A stretch of DNA of 64,000 nucleotides from Methanoplanus endosymbiosus (GTDB taxonomy: Archaea > Halobacteriota > Methanomicrobia > Methanomicrobiales > Methanomicrobiaceae), in contig NZ_CP096115.1 in assembly GCF_024662215.1 (NCBI RefSeq), forward strand, positions 2,802,935 through 2,866,934. The letters are read 5' to 3'. A model generated the notes under the pieces. That model was not told the DNA's origin. It worked only from the letters and a program-made list of their open reading frames with translations, and did no database searches. Below are positions 27,299-37,490 of the stretch, piece after piece. Position numbers and translations under genes: made by a program. Positions within the stretch are counted from its first letter, which is position 1; every line of letters starts with the position of its first letter.

Positions 27299-29107
27299 TT
27301 AATTATGTTGCTTTTGCTTTGTGTAGAGGTTGTAGTATTCTCCCTTTGCCTCGAGTAATTCTTTATGTGTTCCGCTTTCTGATATCTTTCCTTTCTTAAG
27401 GACATGAATCACATCAGCATTCTGCACTGTTGATAAGCGGTGTGCAATAATAATTACTGTCATATCTTTTGAAAGGCGGTCAACAGATTCCATTACTCTC
27501 TGCTCGGATACATTGTCAAGTGCACTTGTAGCCTCATCCAGCAGAAGTATTTCGGGTTTCCTTAACATAATTCTTGCGATTGCAACCCTCTGTCTCTGTC
27601 CGCCGGAAAGCTTCATACCCTGATCGCCGATAATGGTCTCATAACCATCAGGTGTTGCCATAATGAATTCATGGGCATCAGCAAGTTTTGCTGCTTCAGT
27701 TATATCTTCATCTGAGCATTCAAGACCAAACCTGATATTTTCTTTAATGGTATCATGATAAACAAATGTCTCCTGTCCGAGATAACCAAGTGTTCTTAAG
27801 TAATCTGATTTGCTGAAATCATAGATATTTACTCCGTCAACAAGTACACCTCCTGAAGTTGGCTTATAGAGTAATGCAAGGAGATTTGCAATAGTTGTCT
27901 TCCCGGCTCCGGAGTTTCCGACAATTGCAACTTTTGAGTTTTTCTTTATTTCAAAGGATAAGTTTTGGATTGTATTGTTCAGGCCTTCTTTATACCTGAA
28001 ATTTACATCTCTGAATGTAATTGCCTGATTAAATATGAATCTCTTCTTTTCCCGCTTTTTATCTGCAACCTTCTCGGAACTTAATTCTGAATCCTCATAA
28101 TCTTTAAGAAGATCATATACAGATTCTATTGCCGGCAACTGCTGCATAATGGCACCATATTGAGTCTGACATCCGTTTAATGCCGGAATCATTCTGTAAA
28201 GGGCAAGGAGATAAGTTCCGAATATTCCAATGTACGGCAGAAAATTCCCGTCTGTAAAAATATAAAGCCCTATTGCCCCCAGAGCTATTATCATGAATAA
28301 AATGAAATTATTTATAATTCCGGGAATTCTCCGGATAAACACAACTTTGGTGTAACTTTTAAGTAACTTTTCTACAGCAACATCATATTTCTTTGCCCAG
28401 AATTTTATTGAATCTGTAATGAATATAGATTTAATTCCGGATATAAATTCATTGTATATCACAGATTTGACTTTTGAAACATCATTTAGTATTCTTCCAT
28501 GGTTGTATATCCTTGTAAAAATTATTTTTTTGATGAAAAATACAAACATAACTCCAAAAATAAGTATAAATATACTTATTTCAAATGACAGGATAAATAT
28601 AAATAATAGATAGAAGGTACAAAGCAATAGATTCTGAATAAAAATTATAAAATTATTTACTGCACTTCCAGTTTGATTTACTGCTATCTGCCCAATGTAT
28701 AATAAATCTCCCTGTTTATGTCCGGCAAAATATTCATATGGCTGACTCTTTAATATTTTGAATACTAAGTGATCTGTTGTATTCCTGACTGATGCAAATG
28801 TCAGGCTAGCAAAATATGCAATAATAATCTCAAATCCTGTCATAAATAGTGTGGTCACTGCAAGCAGAATTCCTGATGCTATAAAAGGATTAACATCCAA
28901 AGGGAATATTAACTGGAATATTGTATCGAATATTGACAAGTTACTGTTTACATCAAGTCCATAATTAACGATTGGATAAATGAGTGCTACTCTGAATACA
29001 TCCAATGCACTAAAGGCCATCAGACTAATTAGATAGACAGCCATCAGTTTTTTATGCGGCCTGAAAAAATAGAAAAGCATCTGAAATGAGTTTTTAAGAT
29101 CGGCCAC
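27299..29107 (-). CDS. ABC exporter (lipid-linked glycan flippase type)
   Basis: This 602-residue half-transporter has an N-terminal membrane domain with about six helices (for example LMAVYLISLMAFSALDVF and LLLCTFYLLFIFILSF) and a C-terminal ATPase domain. The ATPase has Walker A (VGNSGAGKTT), the signature [11 protein letters not shown], and Walker B (EILLLDEATSALD). The layout matches MsbA/PglK-type exporters that flip lipids or lipid-linked oligosaccharides. Its position between nucleotide-sugar genes and the KDO block fits export of the glycan built here. Its last 500 or so bases have a decayed second copy at 18504-19046. Confidence 0.88.
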   Translation of the reverse strand: MADLKNSFQMLFYFFRPHKKLMAVYLISLMAFSALDVFRVALIYPIVNYGLDVNSNLSIFDTIFQLIFPLDVNPFIASGILLAVTTLFMTGFEIIIAYFASLTFASVRNTTDHLVFKILKSQPYEYFAGHKQGDLLYIGQIAVNQTGSAVNNFIIFIQNLLLCTFYLLFIFILSFEISIFILIFGVMFVFFIKKIIFTRIYNHGRILNDVSKVKSVIYNEFISGIKSIFITDSIKFWAKKYDVAVEKLLKSYTKVVFIRRIPGIINNFILFMIIALGAIGLYIFTDGNFLPYIGIFGTYLLALYRMIPALNGCQTQYGAIMQQLPAIESVYDLLKDYEDSELSSEKVADKKREKKRFIFNQAITFRDVNFRYKEGLNNTIQNLSFEIKKNSKVAIVGNSGAGKTTIANLLALLYKPTSGGVLVDGVNIYDFSKSDYLRTLGYLGQETFVYHDTIKENIRFGLECSDEDITEAAKLADAHEFIMATPDGYETIIGDQGMKLSGGQRQRVAIARIMLRKPEILLLDEATSALDNVSEQRVMESVDRLSKDMTVIIIAHRLSTVQNADVIHVLKKGKISESGTHKELLEAKGEYYNLYTKQKQHN

Positions 29108-29301
29108 TAAATTTGCACACTCCTAAAATATATTCTATAATTAATTCCATCTCCAAAATCTTTCAAGATTTTGTAATTATTTAGATAAATCATACTTGTT
29201 CTTTTCCTTTAATTTAATTGATATAATTTAAATGTTTGTTCTCTAGGATTCTGTCTATAAGGTGGCTCCTGATAAATCCTCTACATCCTGAATTAGTGTT
29301 T

Positions 29302-29682
29302 TCATCTTTTATTTTTATTAACCTCTTTTAAATAATTGAGCAGATGGGTTTTATCTGTAAGTTGTTTCTCTTTCCACCATATTTGTTCTTTTGATGTAGT
29401 TATAAATGTCTTGTGTAAATGCGTAATGTTTGGTTGTACCAATATTTGATGGTGCATCTTAAGTTCGGGAGAATCATCAAAATAGTCCTCAATCGGACGT
29501 TTGCTCCTGCCGGTGATTAAGATTAAGTCCTCAATTCCGGAGTTAATTGCCTCTTCAACAACATAGTGAATAATCGGTCTGTCAATAAGAGGGAGCATCT
29601 CTTTTGGCATAGCCTTTGTTGCCGGCAGAAATCTTGTTCCAAGACCTGCAACAGGTATTACTGCCTTTTTAACTTCACTCAA
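29302..29682 (-). pseudogene. galU: truncated UTP-glucose-1-phosphate uridylyltransferase
   Basis: The first 75 residues are a clear GalU N-terminus ([40 protein letters not shown], split here into its known blocks [14 protein letters not shown] and [12 protein letters not shown]) up to [12 protein letters not shown]. The following 50 residues do not resemble GalU, and the rest of the roughly 290-residue enzyme, including the sugar-binding region, is missing. A deletion joining unrelated sequence is the simplest reading. The remnant lies in the gap between the dehydrogenase and exporter genes. Confidence 0.8.
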
Positions 29683-29764
29683 TATTCACCCTCCCGAATA
29701 TGACAATTTCCAAAGTAAATTTAATTTTCATAATTACTCCCCAATCCCTTAAAATTTACAAAAA

Positions 29765-31180
29765 TTAGACTCTATTATATCTGACGTTATTCATTTCCTG
29801 ACAGTTACTCTTAAAAAGACCACGTACATCTATAAATGATGATTCTGAATTCATTAGCTCATTATAATCTTCTACTTTAAGATTATTGAACTCCTCATGA
29901 ATAACAGTAAGAATTATGCAGTCCGCTTTGAAATTGTTAATTATATCATTCTTCTTTGTGCTGATATCAGTTTCGTTTGAGGTATTAAATAAGGAACCAT
30001 CAACCGGAACAGCACCAAAATGTTCAATCTCTGAATTTTTTAGTAAGGGATCATAGCCATAAACATCAACACCCCATTCCTTAAGTTCCTGAATCATGTA
30101 TTCAACAGGACTCTCTCTGGTGTCAGCGACATTTTCTTTGTATGTAAGGCCCATGATAAGAACTTTGGCACCTTTTATGACTTTTCCGGCTTCAATCATA
30201 CCCTTTATGGCCATTTCTGCCACGTGCTTTGGCATGTAGTCGTTGATTGCACGACCTGCCAGTATTACCTGAGGATGGTATCCAAGTGCCTTGGCTTTGT
30301 AAACAAGATAATAAGGATCAACCGGGATGCAGTGTCCGCCAACAAGACCTGGTCTGTACTGGTGGAAGTTCCACTTGGTTGATGCCGCATCAATGACTGC
30401 TTTTGTGTCAATATCCATCCTGCTGAAAATTAAAGAAAGTTCATTCATCAGGGCAATGTTTAGATCACGCTGGATATTTTCTATGACCTTTGCAGCCTCG
30501 GCGGTTTTGATGTTTTGAGCTTTGTAAACCGTTGTAATTAAGCCATATATATCTGCAAGAGTTTCTGTTGTCTCTTCATCCATTCCGGAGATAATTTTTG
30601 TTATTTTATCCAGAGTGTGTTCGTCATCACCGGGGTTGATTCTTTCAGGAGAATAACCTACTTTGAAATCCACTCCGCATATCATACCGGATTCTTTTTC
30701 AAGAGTTGGAATTACTATTTCTTCTGTTGCACCCGGATACACTGTAGACTCAAGCACAACAATAGCACCGTGTTTTAGGTTCTGGCCAACGGTGGTGGCT
30801 GCGGATTTAACATATGATAGATCAGGCTCTTTGGATTTTAGAACCGGAGTTGGAACACATATTGCAATCATATCAGCTTCCTTTATCATTGCGGAATCTG
30901 ATGTAACAATAAGTGATGTTTTGGTTGAATCAGCTATCTCCTTTGCTTTTGCTTCAACAATTTCATAGCCGATTGTCCTGATCTTTCCGGTAAAAGCTTC
31001 TGCAAGTGGAAGGCCCACATATCCAAGACCTACCACGCAGACTGTCATATCTTCAGTTGATTTTGAACTTTCTACCTTTGAATCAGACTTTTTTGTCACA
31101 TTTTGTATTGATGATTTTTCAGTTGATGCTGATTTTGGATCTTTATCTGTTGGTTTTGACGTTACTGGTTCTGGTACCAT
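29765..31180 (-). CDS. UDP-N-acetylhexosamine 6-dehydrogenase family protein (WbpA/WecC type)
   Basis: The protein has VCVVGLGYVGLPLAEAF for NAD binding, CVPTPV, and the catalytic-cysteine segment LVGGHCIPVDPYYL, then KVLIMGLTYKENVADTRESP. This is a nucleotide-sugar dehydrogenase making a UDP-uronic acid. The first 44 residues are Ser/Lys/Thr-rich and unlike the family, and their codons overlap the upstream epimerase gene by 19 bases; the ATG at 31048 (MTVCVVG) is a plausible alternative start. The neighbouring epimerase suggests a WbpA/WbpP-like pair producing UDP-GalNAcA. Substrate is inferred. Confidence 0.82.
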   Translation of the reverse strand: MVPEPVTSKPTDKDPKSASTEKSSIQNVTKKSDSKVESSKSTEDMTVCVVGLGYVGLPLAEAFTGKIRTIGYEIVEAKAKEIADSTKTSLIVTSDSAMIKEADMIAICVPTPVLKSKEPDLSYVKSAATTVGQNLKHGAIVVLESTVYPGATEEIVIPTLEKESGMICGVDFKVGYSPERINPGDDEHTLDKITKIISGMDEETTETLADIYGLITTVYKAQNIKTAEAAKVIENIQRDLNIALMNELSLIFSRMDIDTKAVIDAASTKWNFHQYRPGLVGGHCIPVDPYYLVYKAKALGYHPQVILAGRAINDYMPKHVAEMAIKGMIEAGKVIKGAKVLIMGLTYKENVADTRESPVEYMIQELKEWGVDVYGYDPLLKNSEIEHFGAVPVDGSLFNTSNETDISTKKNDIINNFKADCIILTVIHEEFNNLKVEDYNELMNSESSFIDVRGLFKSNCQEMNNVRYNRV

Positions 31181-32124
31181 TCTATTGTCTCCCTAAGCCC
31201 ATCATTAAGACTGTATTCTGGTTTGTAGTTGAATGCTTTATTTGCTTTGGAAATGTCTGCAAGTGAATCCCTTACATCCCCGACTCTTGGCTCTTCATAT
31301 ATTGGCTCTGTATCGAAATTTAATATTTCCATTATGTTTTTGGCAAGGTTATTGAGTGATATTCTTTCACCACATGCAATATTGTAAAATCCGGTTGCAT
31401 CAGACTCCATTGCCTTGACATTTGCCTGGATTACATTTTTGACATACGTAAAGTCACGGGTCTGTTCACCGTCTCCGTAGATGATGGGCGCTTCCTTATT
31501 CAGAACTTTCTTAATAAAGTTTGGAATTACTGCTGCATACTGTGAATTAGGGTCCTGCTTTGGGCCGAAGACATTGAAGTAACGGAGTGCAACAGTGTCA
31601 AGACCGTAGAGGTCTGTAAAGATTCTGCAGTAAGTCTCACCTGCAAGTTTCTGAAGAGCATATGGTGAGAGGGGGGAAGGGCACATAGTCTCTACCTTTG
31701 GCAGTGTTGGCGTATTTCCGTAAACCGAGGATGAAGATGCAAATACTACTTTTCTGACACCGCAGTCACGGGCAGCAATAAGAACATTTAATGTACCTTC
31801 AATATTGACATTGCTGGTCCTTGCCGGATCTGCAACTGATCTTGGAACTGAAGGTATGGCTCCCTGGTGGAAGATTCCGTCTGCATCTTCAAACTCTTTT
31901 TTTAGGAGATCCAGATCTGTTATGCTTCCTTTTACAAAATTTACTGAATTTCCCAGATCTTCAGCAGTTCCTGAATCGCCGGTTTTATTCTCAACAAGGT
32001 CTTTGATATTGATATATCTCCCCGTTGCCCCGTCATCAATTATTGTGACATCATGATCTTTCGCCAGGTATTCCGAAAGATTTGAACCGATAAAACCCAT
32101 TCCGCCGGTGACAATATATTTCAT
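31162..32124 (-). CDS. NAD-dependent UDP-sugar 4-epimerase (WbpP/GalE-like)
   Basis: The 320-residue extended SDR has TGGMGFIGSNLSEYL at the N-terminus, FASSSSVYG, and the catalytic YALQKLAGE, followed by RYFNVFGPKQDP. This pattern fits UDP-GlcNAc or UDP-GlcNAcA C4-epimerases. It is followed, with a 19-base overlap, by the UDP-sugar dehydrogenase gene, so the two probably work in sequence on one UDP-amino sugar. It lies 15 bases after the GDP-fucose synthase gene on the same strand. Confidence 0.82.
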   Translation of the reverse strand: MKYIVTGGMGFIGSNLSEYLAKDHDVTIIDDGATGRYINIKDLVENKTGDSGTAEDLGNSVNFVKGSITDLDLLKKEFEDADGIFHQGAIPSVPRSVADPARTSNVNIEGTLNVLIAARDCGVRKVVFASSSSVYGNTPTLPKVETMCPSPLSPYALQKLAGETYCRIFTDLYGLDTVALRYFNVFGPKQDPNSQYAAVIPNFIKKVLNKEAPIIYGDGEQTRDFTYVKNVIQANVKAMESDATGFYNIACGERISLNNLAKNIMEILNFDTEPIYEEPRVGDVRDSLADISKANKAFNYKPEYSLNDGLRETIEWYQNQ

Positions 32125-32139
32125 AATTATTCAGCGTAA

Positions 32140-33075
32140 TCAGTAATTGGATTGATACCACTCAATGGTTTTCTTCAGGCCGGCATCAAAAGTTGTCTGA
32201 GCAACAAAGCCAAATTCGTCCTTTGCACGGCTGACATCAAGGCATCTCTTTGGCTGGCCGTCAGGCTTTGTGGTGTCCCAGACGATTTCACCGTTGAATT
32301 CTGAAATGTCAGAAGTTTTTGTTACGAGGTCGCGGATGGTAATTTCCATGCCGGAACCTAAGTTAACCGGGTCAGGTTTGTTGTATTTTTCTGCTGCAAG
32401 GACAATTCCACGTGCAGCATCATCAACATATAAGAACTCACGGGATGCACTTCCTGTGCCCCAGACTTCAACTGAATCAGAATCGTTCCTTATTGCGTCA
32501 GTGAACTTCTTGATGAGGGCCGGAATGACGTGTGAGCTTTCGGGATTGAAGTTGTCACCGGGGCCGTAGAGGTTTACCGGGAGAAGGTATATTGCATTGA
32601 AATCATACTGCTGCCTGTATGCCTGTGCCTGGACAAGCATCATCTTCTTTGCAAGGCCATAGGGTGCATTTGTCTCTTCCGGATAACCATTCCAGATGTC
32701 GTCCTCCCTGAACGGGACCGGGGTGAACTTGGGGTAAGCACATATTGTACCGACTGCAACAAACTTCTCAACTCCGGCCTGCCGGGCAGCTTCCATGAGC
32801 TGAATGCCCATTATTGCGTTGTCATAGAATAAAACACCGGGATTGTTCTGGTTGTAGCCAATACCGCCAACATTTGCTGCAAGGTGAATTACAATGTCAA
32901 TACCTTCAACAGCCTTTACGCAGTTCTCCCAGACTTTGAGGTCGCATTCACTGCTTCGCGGAATAATAATGTCGTCCGGATTTGCTCCTTTGGATACCAG
33001 TTCCTTTACAACATTCTTTCCAAGAAAGCCGTTTCCCCCGGTTAAAAGAATTTTTTTGCCAGTAAAATATGTCAT
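32140..33075 (-). CDS. fcl: GDP-L-fucose synthase
   Basis: The 311-residue SDR has [47 protein letters not shown] and the catalytic pair in [11 protein letters not shown], all typical of GDP-4-keto-6-deoxymannose 3,5-epimerase/4-reductase (Fcl/WcaG). It uses the product of the GDP-mannose 4,6-dehydratase encoded nearby at 34290-35336. Only a glycosyltransferase-like gene lies between the two. Together they should supply GDP-L-fucose or a close relative to the surface glycan. Confidence 0.88.
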   Translation of the reverse strand: MTYFTGKKILLTGGNGFLGKNVVKELVSKGANPDDIIIPRSSECDLKVWENCVKAVEGIDIVIHLAANVGGIGYNQNNPGVLFYDNAIMGIQLMEAARQAGVEKFVAVGTICAYPKFTPVPFREDDIWNGYPEETNAPYGLAKKMMLVQAQAYRQQYDFNAIYLLPVNLYGPGDNFNPESSHVIPALIKKFTDAIRNDSDSVEVWGTGSASREFLYVDDAARGIVLAAEKYNKPDPVNLGSGMEITIRDLVTKTSDISEFNGEIVWDTTKPDGQPKRCLDVSRAKDEFGFVAQTTFDAGLKKTIEWYQSNY

Positions 33076-33171
33076 ATTATGCCCTTATGTATGTTTTAAT
33101 AATTCTGATAATTACCAGATATATAATATCGTATTCAGGTTTTCACTGATCCCGGATCAGGGATTTTCAGT

Positions 33172-34308
33172 TTAAATTTTCATTAACGATCTAATCCCAT
33201 TATGATCCAATCTCATCAGTTTCCTGATCTCATCAACAACCTGAATCGTCCCATCGTTTACGTAATTATAATCTTTATTCTGAACTGTTAATCTACTTTT
33301 TGATTTACGTCTTAACCTACTTCCTGATTTAAAGTCCAAAATCCAGTCTCCGGCATACAAATCCTCAATGGAAATCTCCTCTCCAAAACCGTTCTTTGAA
33401 ACCTCATTGATAACCCATTCATCCTCTGCAAAGCCGTCTCTTCTAAGGACCAGTGTATAAACTCCGTTTGATACAGCTTCAGAAATTGTGCTGTAACCGG
33501 TTTTTGTTACAACAAGGTCGCACATTGCAATCCAGTTCTGCGATTCTGTCTCCGACTTTGGGATTTTAACTGAATTTGAGATATTCAGCCCGGAGTTAAA
33601 CGGGAGCAGAATTTTTACTCCCGGAATATCAAACAGTAACTCAGGGATATTATCCTCAATGTTTAACAGGTTTAAAAAAATCACAAATTCATCTGAAATC
33701 CCGGCCTTAAACTTTAAATCTTCAGTAACCTTCCGGGTAATTAAGGAAATCTCTTTTTTATTCTCAAATACATCCATCGGTTCATTAAATGGAAGTACAA
33801 GCGCAGAATCTGCACATGCATAAGCATCCTTTATACGGATGACATCAGGATCATCATCTCCAAAAAGACCTGAAAAGACAATATGCCAGGTAAAGTTGGA
33901 GACTGCAACAGAAGGTATCTCTGCTTTGGCCGAAGCAGTAAATGCCTGCGGAACAATGTCCGAGATCACCAGGTCCACACCCTCATCCGTTAAAAATGCC
34001 GTTTCTGTGGAGATAAATTCCGGCCATGATCTCATCCAGTCTTTAAAAAGACTGTATGTCCCGGTTTTATCAACCTCAAGCGTCCCCGGTTCCAGAATAA
34101 CACCTACGTCATTATTCTGACTGACAACCCTGATATTATATCCATCAAGTGAATTAAAAAAGAATTCGGGAGATTTACTGGTTTTAATGATGAATTCAGC
34201 ATCCTTAAAATACTCAGTTATACCCCTGATTACTGCAACACAGCGTGTGGCATGCCCCATGCCATAGTCACTGACATAATAGCAGATCTTCAGTCGCCTT
34301 TCCACCAT
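33172..34308 (-). CDS. MurG-like GT-B glycosyltransferase
   Basis: The 378-residue protein begins with [17 protein letters not shown], the glycine-rich N-terminal loop of GT-B enzymes related to MurG and to the N-terminal domain of L-arabinokinases. The C-terminal half has [17 protein letters not shown], the usual nucleotide-sugar binding loop. No membrane segment is seen. The start overlaps the stop of gmd by 19 bases. Placement between gmd and fcl suggests it uses a GDP- or UDP-sugar from this locus; acceptor unknown. Confidence 0.65.
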   Translation of the reverse strand: MVERRLKICYYVSDYGMGHATRCVAVIRGITEYFKDAEFIIKTSKSPEFFFNSLDGYNIRVVSQNNDVGVILEPGTLEVDKTGTYSLFKDWMRSWPEFISTETAFLTDEGVDLVISDIVPQAFTASAKAEIPSVAVSNFTWHIVFSGLFGDDDPDVIRIKDAYACADSALVLPFNEPMDVFENKKEISLITRKVTEDLKFKAGISDEFVIFLNLLNIEDNIPELLFDIPGVKILLPFNSGLNISNSVKIPKSETESQNWIAMCDLVVTKTGYSTISEAVSNGVYTLVLRRDGFAEDEWVINEVSKNGFGEEISIEDLYAGDWILDFKSGSRLRRKSKSRLTVQNKDYNYVNDGTIQVVDEIRKLMRLDHNGIRSLMKI

Positions 34309-35336
34309 TTGTCAGGGAATTTCTTCTGAATTATCTCGTCACCCTCACCGACAACCTCAAGTCCGGCCTCCCTCATATCGGCATCAACCATGATTTTTAC
34401 CAGGTCTGAGAATGTTATCTGAGGTTTCCATCCAAGTTCCCTCTGTGATTTTTCAGAGTTGCCAATTAAAACCTCAACCTCTGTAGGGCGGAAATACTTT
34501 GGATCAATCTTTACGTAATCTTCCATATCCTTTCCAACATATGAGAAAGCTTTCTCCAGAAACTCCTTTACTGAATGCGTCTCACCGGTTGCAATAACAA
34601 AGTCATCAGATTTATCGTGCTGAAGAATTCTCCACATTCCCTCTACATATTCCGGTGCAAAACCCCAGTCCCTTCTTGCATCAAGATTACCCATATAGAG
34701 GTACTTCTGCTTTCCGGCAATGATAGATGCTATACCACGTGTAACTTTTCTTGTAACAAATGTCTCTCCACGTCTTGGTGATTCATGGTTGAATAAAATA
34801 CCATTTGAGGCAAAGAGGTTGTAGCCTTCACGGTAATTCCTGACCATCCAGTATGCGTAAAGTTTTGCACAGGCATACGGACTTCTTGGAATAAATTCTG
34901 TATTTTCATCCTGTGGAGGATTTGCCGCACCAAACATCTCACTGCTTGACGCCTGGTAAAACTTAATTACGTTATTGTTCTTCCTGATTGACTCTAAGAT
35001 CCTCGTTGAACCAAGACCGGTTACATTTCCGGTATATTCCGGAGTATCAAAACTGACCCTCACATGGCTCTGGGCGCCGAGATGATAGACTTCATCAGGT
35101 TTTTCATTGTAGATTATATTGGATATCTGTTCACAGTCTGCAAGATCCCCGTAGTGCAGAAACATCTTTGCCTGCGGGTCATGCGGATCAGAATAGATAT
35201 GATCAATCCTTCCGGTGTTAAAAGATGAAGCTCTTCTGACAATTCCATGCACTTCATAACCTTTACTGAGAAGCAGTTCGGCAAGATAAGATCCATCCTG
35301 TCCGGTTATCCCCGTGATTAATGCTTTTTTTCCCAT
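34290..35336 (-). CDS. gmd: GDP-mannose 4,6-dehydratase
   Basis: From the ATG at 35336 the protein is 348 residues, the normal length. It has [44 protein letters not shown] and the catalytic tyrosine-lysine pair in [13 protein letters not shown], then [16 protein letters not shown]. The frame is open 25 codons further upstream, but those residues do not fit the family. A TATA-like CTCTATAAG lies just before the chosen start, which fits a near-leaderless message. The enzyme converts GDP-mannose to its 4-keto-6-deoxy form for fcl. It is the first intact gene of the minus-strand glycan locus. Confidence 0.92.
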   Translation of the reverse strand: MGKKALITGITGQDGSYLAELLLSKGYEVHGIVRRASSFNTGRIDHIYSDPHDPQAKMFLHYGDLADCEQISNIIYNEKPDEVYHLGAQSHVRVSFDTPEYTGNVTGLGSTRILESIRKNNNVIKFYQASSSEMFGAANPPQDENTEFIPRSPYACAKLYAYWMVRNYREGYNLFASNGILFNHESPRRGETFVTRKVTRGIASIIAGKQKYLYMGNLDARRDWGFAPEYVEGMWRILQHDKSDDFVIATGETHSVKEFLEKAFSYVGKDMEDYVKIDPKYFRPTEVEVLIGNSEKSQRELGWKPQITFSDLVKIMVDADMREAGLEVVGEGDEIIQKKFPDKWWKGD

Positions 35337-35439
35337 AAAACTTATAGAGGTTTGATCTGCATTGCAAATAATATGTTTGTATTCAGGTTTTCCGGAGCAC
35401 AAATTATGCACTGAAAAGCAACTAACTATGCTGCTAAAT

Positions 35440-35760
35440 TGAAACCAGTGAAGGCACCTTTTTTCATCACCGGACCTTTGATGCTGCCGTGTGGAGGATA
35501 CGGGCCACTAATTAAGGTAAGAAGAACTGATAAGTACAGCATTTGACATTATGAAGACTTCATTTACAATCATTGTAATCACCCTATTCCTGGTTATCGC
35601 CCAAATGTCCGGATGAGAAATTGTCACTTTTTGTAACGTCACTATAGATTATTGTCCAAGACCTTAGTATATGTCAGTTACCTATTGTAACTTCATTAAA
35701 TTCCTCCTTGTCGAAAGATCCAGTATCTTCAATATTGCAAATCAGGAAATAGTGTCAATG
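35440..35760 (-). repeat. repeat copy A: decayed acetyltransferase gene fragment
   Basis: This gap between gmd and the acylphosphatase-like gene matches, in patches, the acetyltransferase genes at 39001-39570 and 53799-54310. Matching patches include CACCGGACCTTTGATGCTGCC, GGATACGGGCCACTAATTAA, ATGTCCGGATGAGAAATTGTC and AGTATCTTCAATATTGCAAATCAGG. Many small insertions and deletions remove any frame. Orientation is the same as the other copies. Confidence 0.75.
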
Positions 35761-35803
35761 AAATAACAAAATATTAATAATGTCAATTCTTATTTAAATA
35801 ATT

Positions 35804-36936
35804 ATGAAGCGGATTCAAATCATTGTCAGTTGCAATGTTCAGAATGCTGAATTCCGTGAGTATATTTTAAAAGAGGCTTTTGACAGAGACATTACAGGGT
35901 ATGTAAAAAATCTTGGAGATGCCAGGGTTGAAATTATTGCCGAAGGGAAGGAAGAAGAACTCCGGACATTTTTTTCTCAGACAAAGATAACATGTAATTC
36001 TTCTGCTGTAGATTCAGAATATGTCAATACAAAAATAGAAAAGGTTCTTTACCGGTTCAGGTTTGAAACACTTTCATCATATGTTGTAACAAATGACATT
36101 ACATTCATTAATGAAAGTTCTGATTGCATCAGCGTAATTAATATGATCTTGGTGAATATAAGCCATTTCTGAAGATAACTGATTCTAATGGAGAATATCT
36201 GGAATTTTCAGGGGCAGAGGAAGCCGGAAAAAATGATCATTCAGAACATCTTATAAATATATACCTTGCTGAAGGCAGAGAAATAAAACCGGATTATAGG
36301 CGGACTATTACAATTGAAAATTATTCTCCGTCCTCAGATAATAATGCCCATTCAAAGTACGAAAATTCAAAGTACGTTCTGTTTAATTTTGATCTGGTTA
36401 AAGAGGTCAACACCTATGTTATAATTGAAGCTGTGGAGCATTTTGATTTCGATGATTATTTAGATGCAGTTGATCAGAAACGTGATCTGCTCGGAAAATC
36501 TGATTTTAAAGCTCTTTGTGAAAAGACAAATTTTGTCAGCCATAGATGTGGGGGGCGCGCATATTTCTTATTTGAGGGAGATGGTTCAGAATACACATTA
36601 AGAATTACTCGTCATCATAAAGTCCATAAGAGATTATTGGGGTGGATTTGTACTGGTTTATTTTTGGGAATTACTTCAGTAGTTATAATTCCCTTGGGTT
36701 TGTTTTACTCATATAATAATGGATTTCTGGAAAATTCAGGTCTTTTTATTACTTATCCTGTATTTGTGATATCAACTTTGGTTATAATCAAAGGGTGGCT
36801 CTTCCTCAAGGACGTTGATAGTTCTCTTGAAAAATTTAATTGGGGATATGTTTTTCTTGTTGCAATTCTGGTTGTAGAATTAATTGCGATATTCATATTT
36901 TCTATTCTTAAACATGGAGCATCCCCTCTGTTTTAA
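35804..36936 (+). pseudogene. acylphosphatase-like membrane protein, broken copy
   Basis: It is a paralogue of the intact gene at 54435-55739. The first 70 codons encode the same acylphosphatase-like domain (RIQIIVS..., EFREYILKEAF, RDITGYVKNL). About 58 codons present in the intact gene are missing after KIT. One frame change near 36140 (VINMILVN instead of a YDLGEYKPF frame) then separates it from the rest, which continues open to 36936 with three predicted membrane helices. The upstream A+T-rich region and the small ASCH-like gene downstream are shared with the intact copy. Confidence 0.85.
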
Positions 36937-37073
36937 GATTCATAATAACAGAATGTATTCATTCCAATTGCTACCTCTGAAATTAAGATATTCCGGATAA
37001 TTCTCAATTTTAAAACCACAGCATTATCCAGCAGTATTCTGTATATTACAAAATGCCAGCGCACAATATAAAC

Positions 37074-37088
37074 GCATAAATAATATTG
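37074..37088 (+). promoter_or_regulatory. TATA-like box of the three-gene cassette
   Basis: GCATAAATAATATTG lies about 25 bases before the ATG at 37107. The same element (AATTAAATAATATTATG) stands before the paralogous small gene at 55891. No ribosome-binding site precedes either start, so leaderless transcripts are likely. This is inference from spacing. Confidence 0.4.
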
Positions 37089-37106
37089 TGTCCTATTAGG
37101 TTACTT

Positions 37107-37244
37107 ATGGCTCACCGTGGAAGGGCAACACTTCTGCCGATCAAAGCTTCATATGCAAAAGCTATTCGAGGGAAGAAAGAATCCAAAGATAAAGATAAGG
37201 AGATCAGGAAAGGTCTCGCAGACGGAAGCAAAATTAAAATTTAG
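37107..37244 (+). CDS. 45-residue basic protein resembling an ASCH-domain N-terminus
   Basis: The protein reads MAHRGRATLLPIKASYAKAI in its first part and is Lys-rich after that. The pattern LLxxKxxYAxxIxxGKK resembles the first strand and helix of ASCH domains (RNA-binding folds), but the rest of a normal ASCH domain is absent. A paralogue with 50% or more identity is at 55891-56034, also directly after the acylphosphatase-like membrane gene, which supports both being real genes. It is 12 bases before the next gene, so it may be the first gene of a three-gene unit. Function unknown. Confidence 0.65.
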   Translation: MAHRGRATLLPIKASYAKAIRGKKESKDKDKEIRKGLADGSKIKI

Positions 37245-37256
37245 GATTCGTGAATT

Positions 37257-37487
37257 ATGGCAGTGATATCTTCTCCTGATAAATTGAATTCTGAACGTAA
37301 AAGTAACTCTCCTGCCAAATGCGCATGGATTGAAGTTATGCTGGAACCTGAATTTAATATCTACGATAAACGGGATTTAAATAAGGAGCAATTGTTTGAT
37401 GAATTAAGTCAGGACTGTTGGAATATATTTGAAAGTATGGTGGAATGGCAGACTAATGCAATTCGTTATTCACTTCCAACTGATTGA
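37257..37487 (+). CDS. 76-residue hypothetical protein preceding a C39-like peptidase
   Basis: No family is recognised. The sequence is mildly acidic with a likely helical C-terminal half (EQLFDELSQDCWNIFESMVEW). It begins 12 bases after the small ASCH-like gene and stops 3 bases before the peptidase-like gene, so the three are likely co-transcribed. The tight spacing suggests a partner role, such as a regulator, substrate or inhibitor of the peptidase-like protein. No paralogue occurs elsewhere in the window. Confidence 0.65.
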   Translation: MAVISSPDKLNSERKSNSPAKCAWIEVMLEPEFNIYDKRDLNKEQLFDELSQDCWNIFESMVEWQTNAIRYSLPTD

Positions 37488-37490
37488 ATT

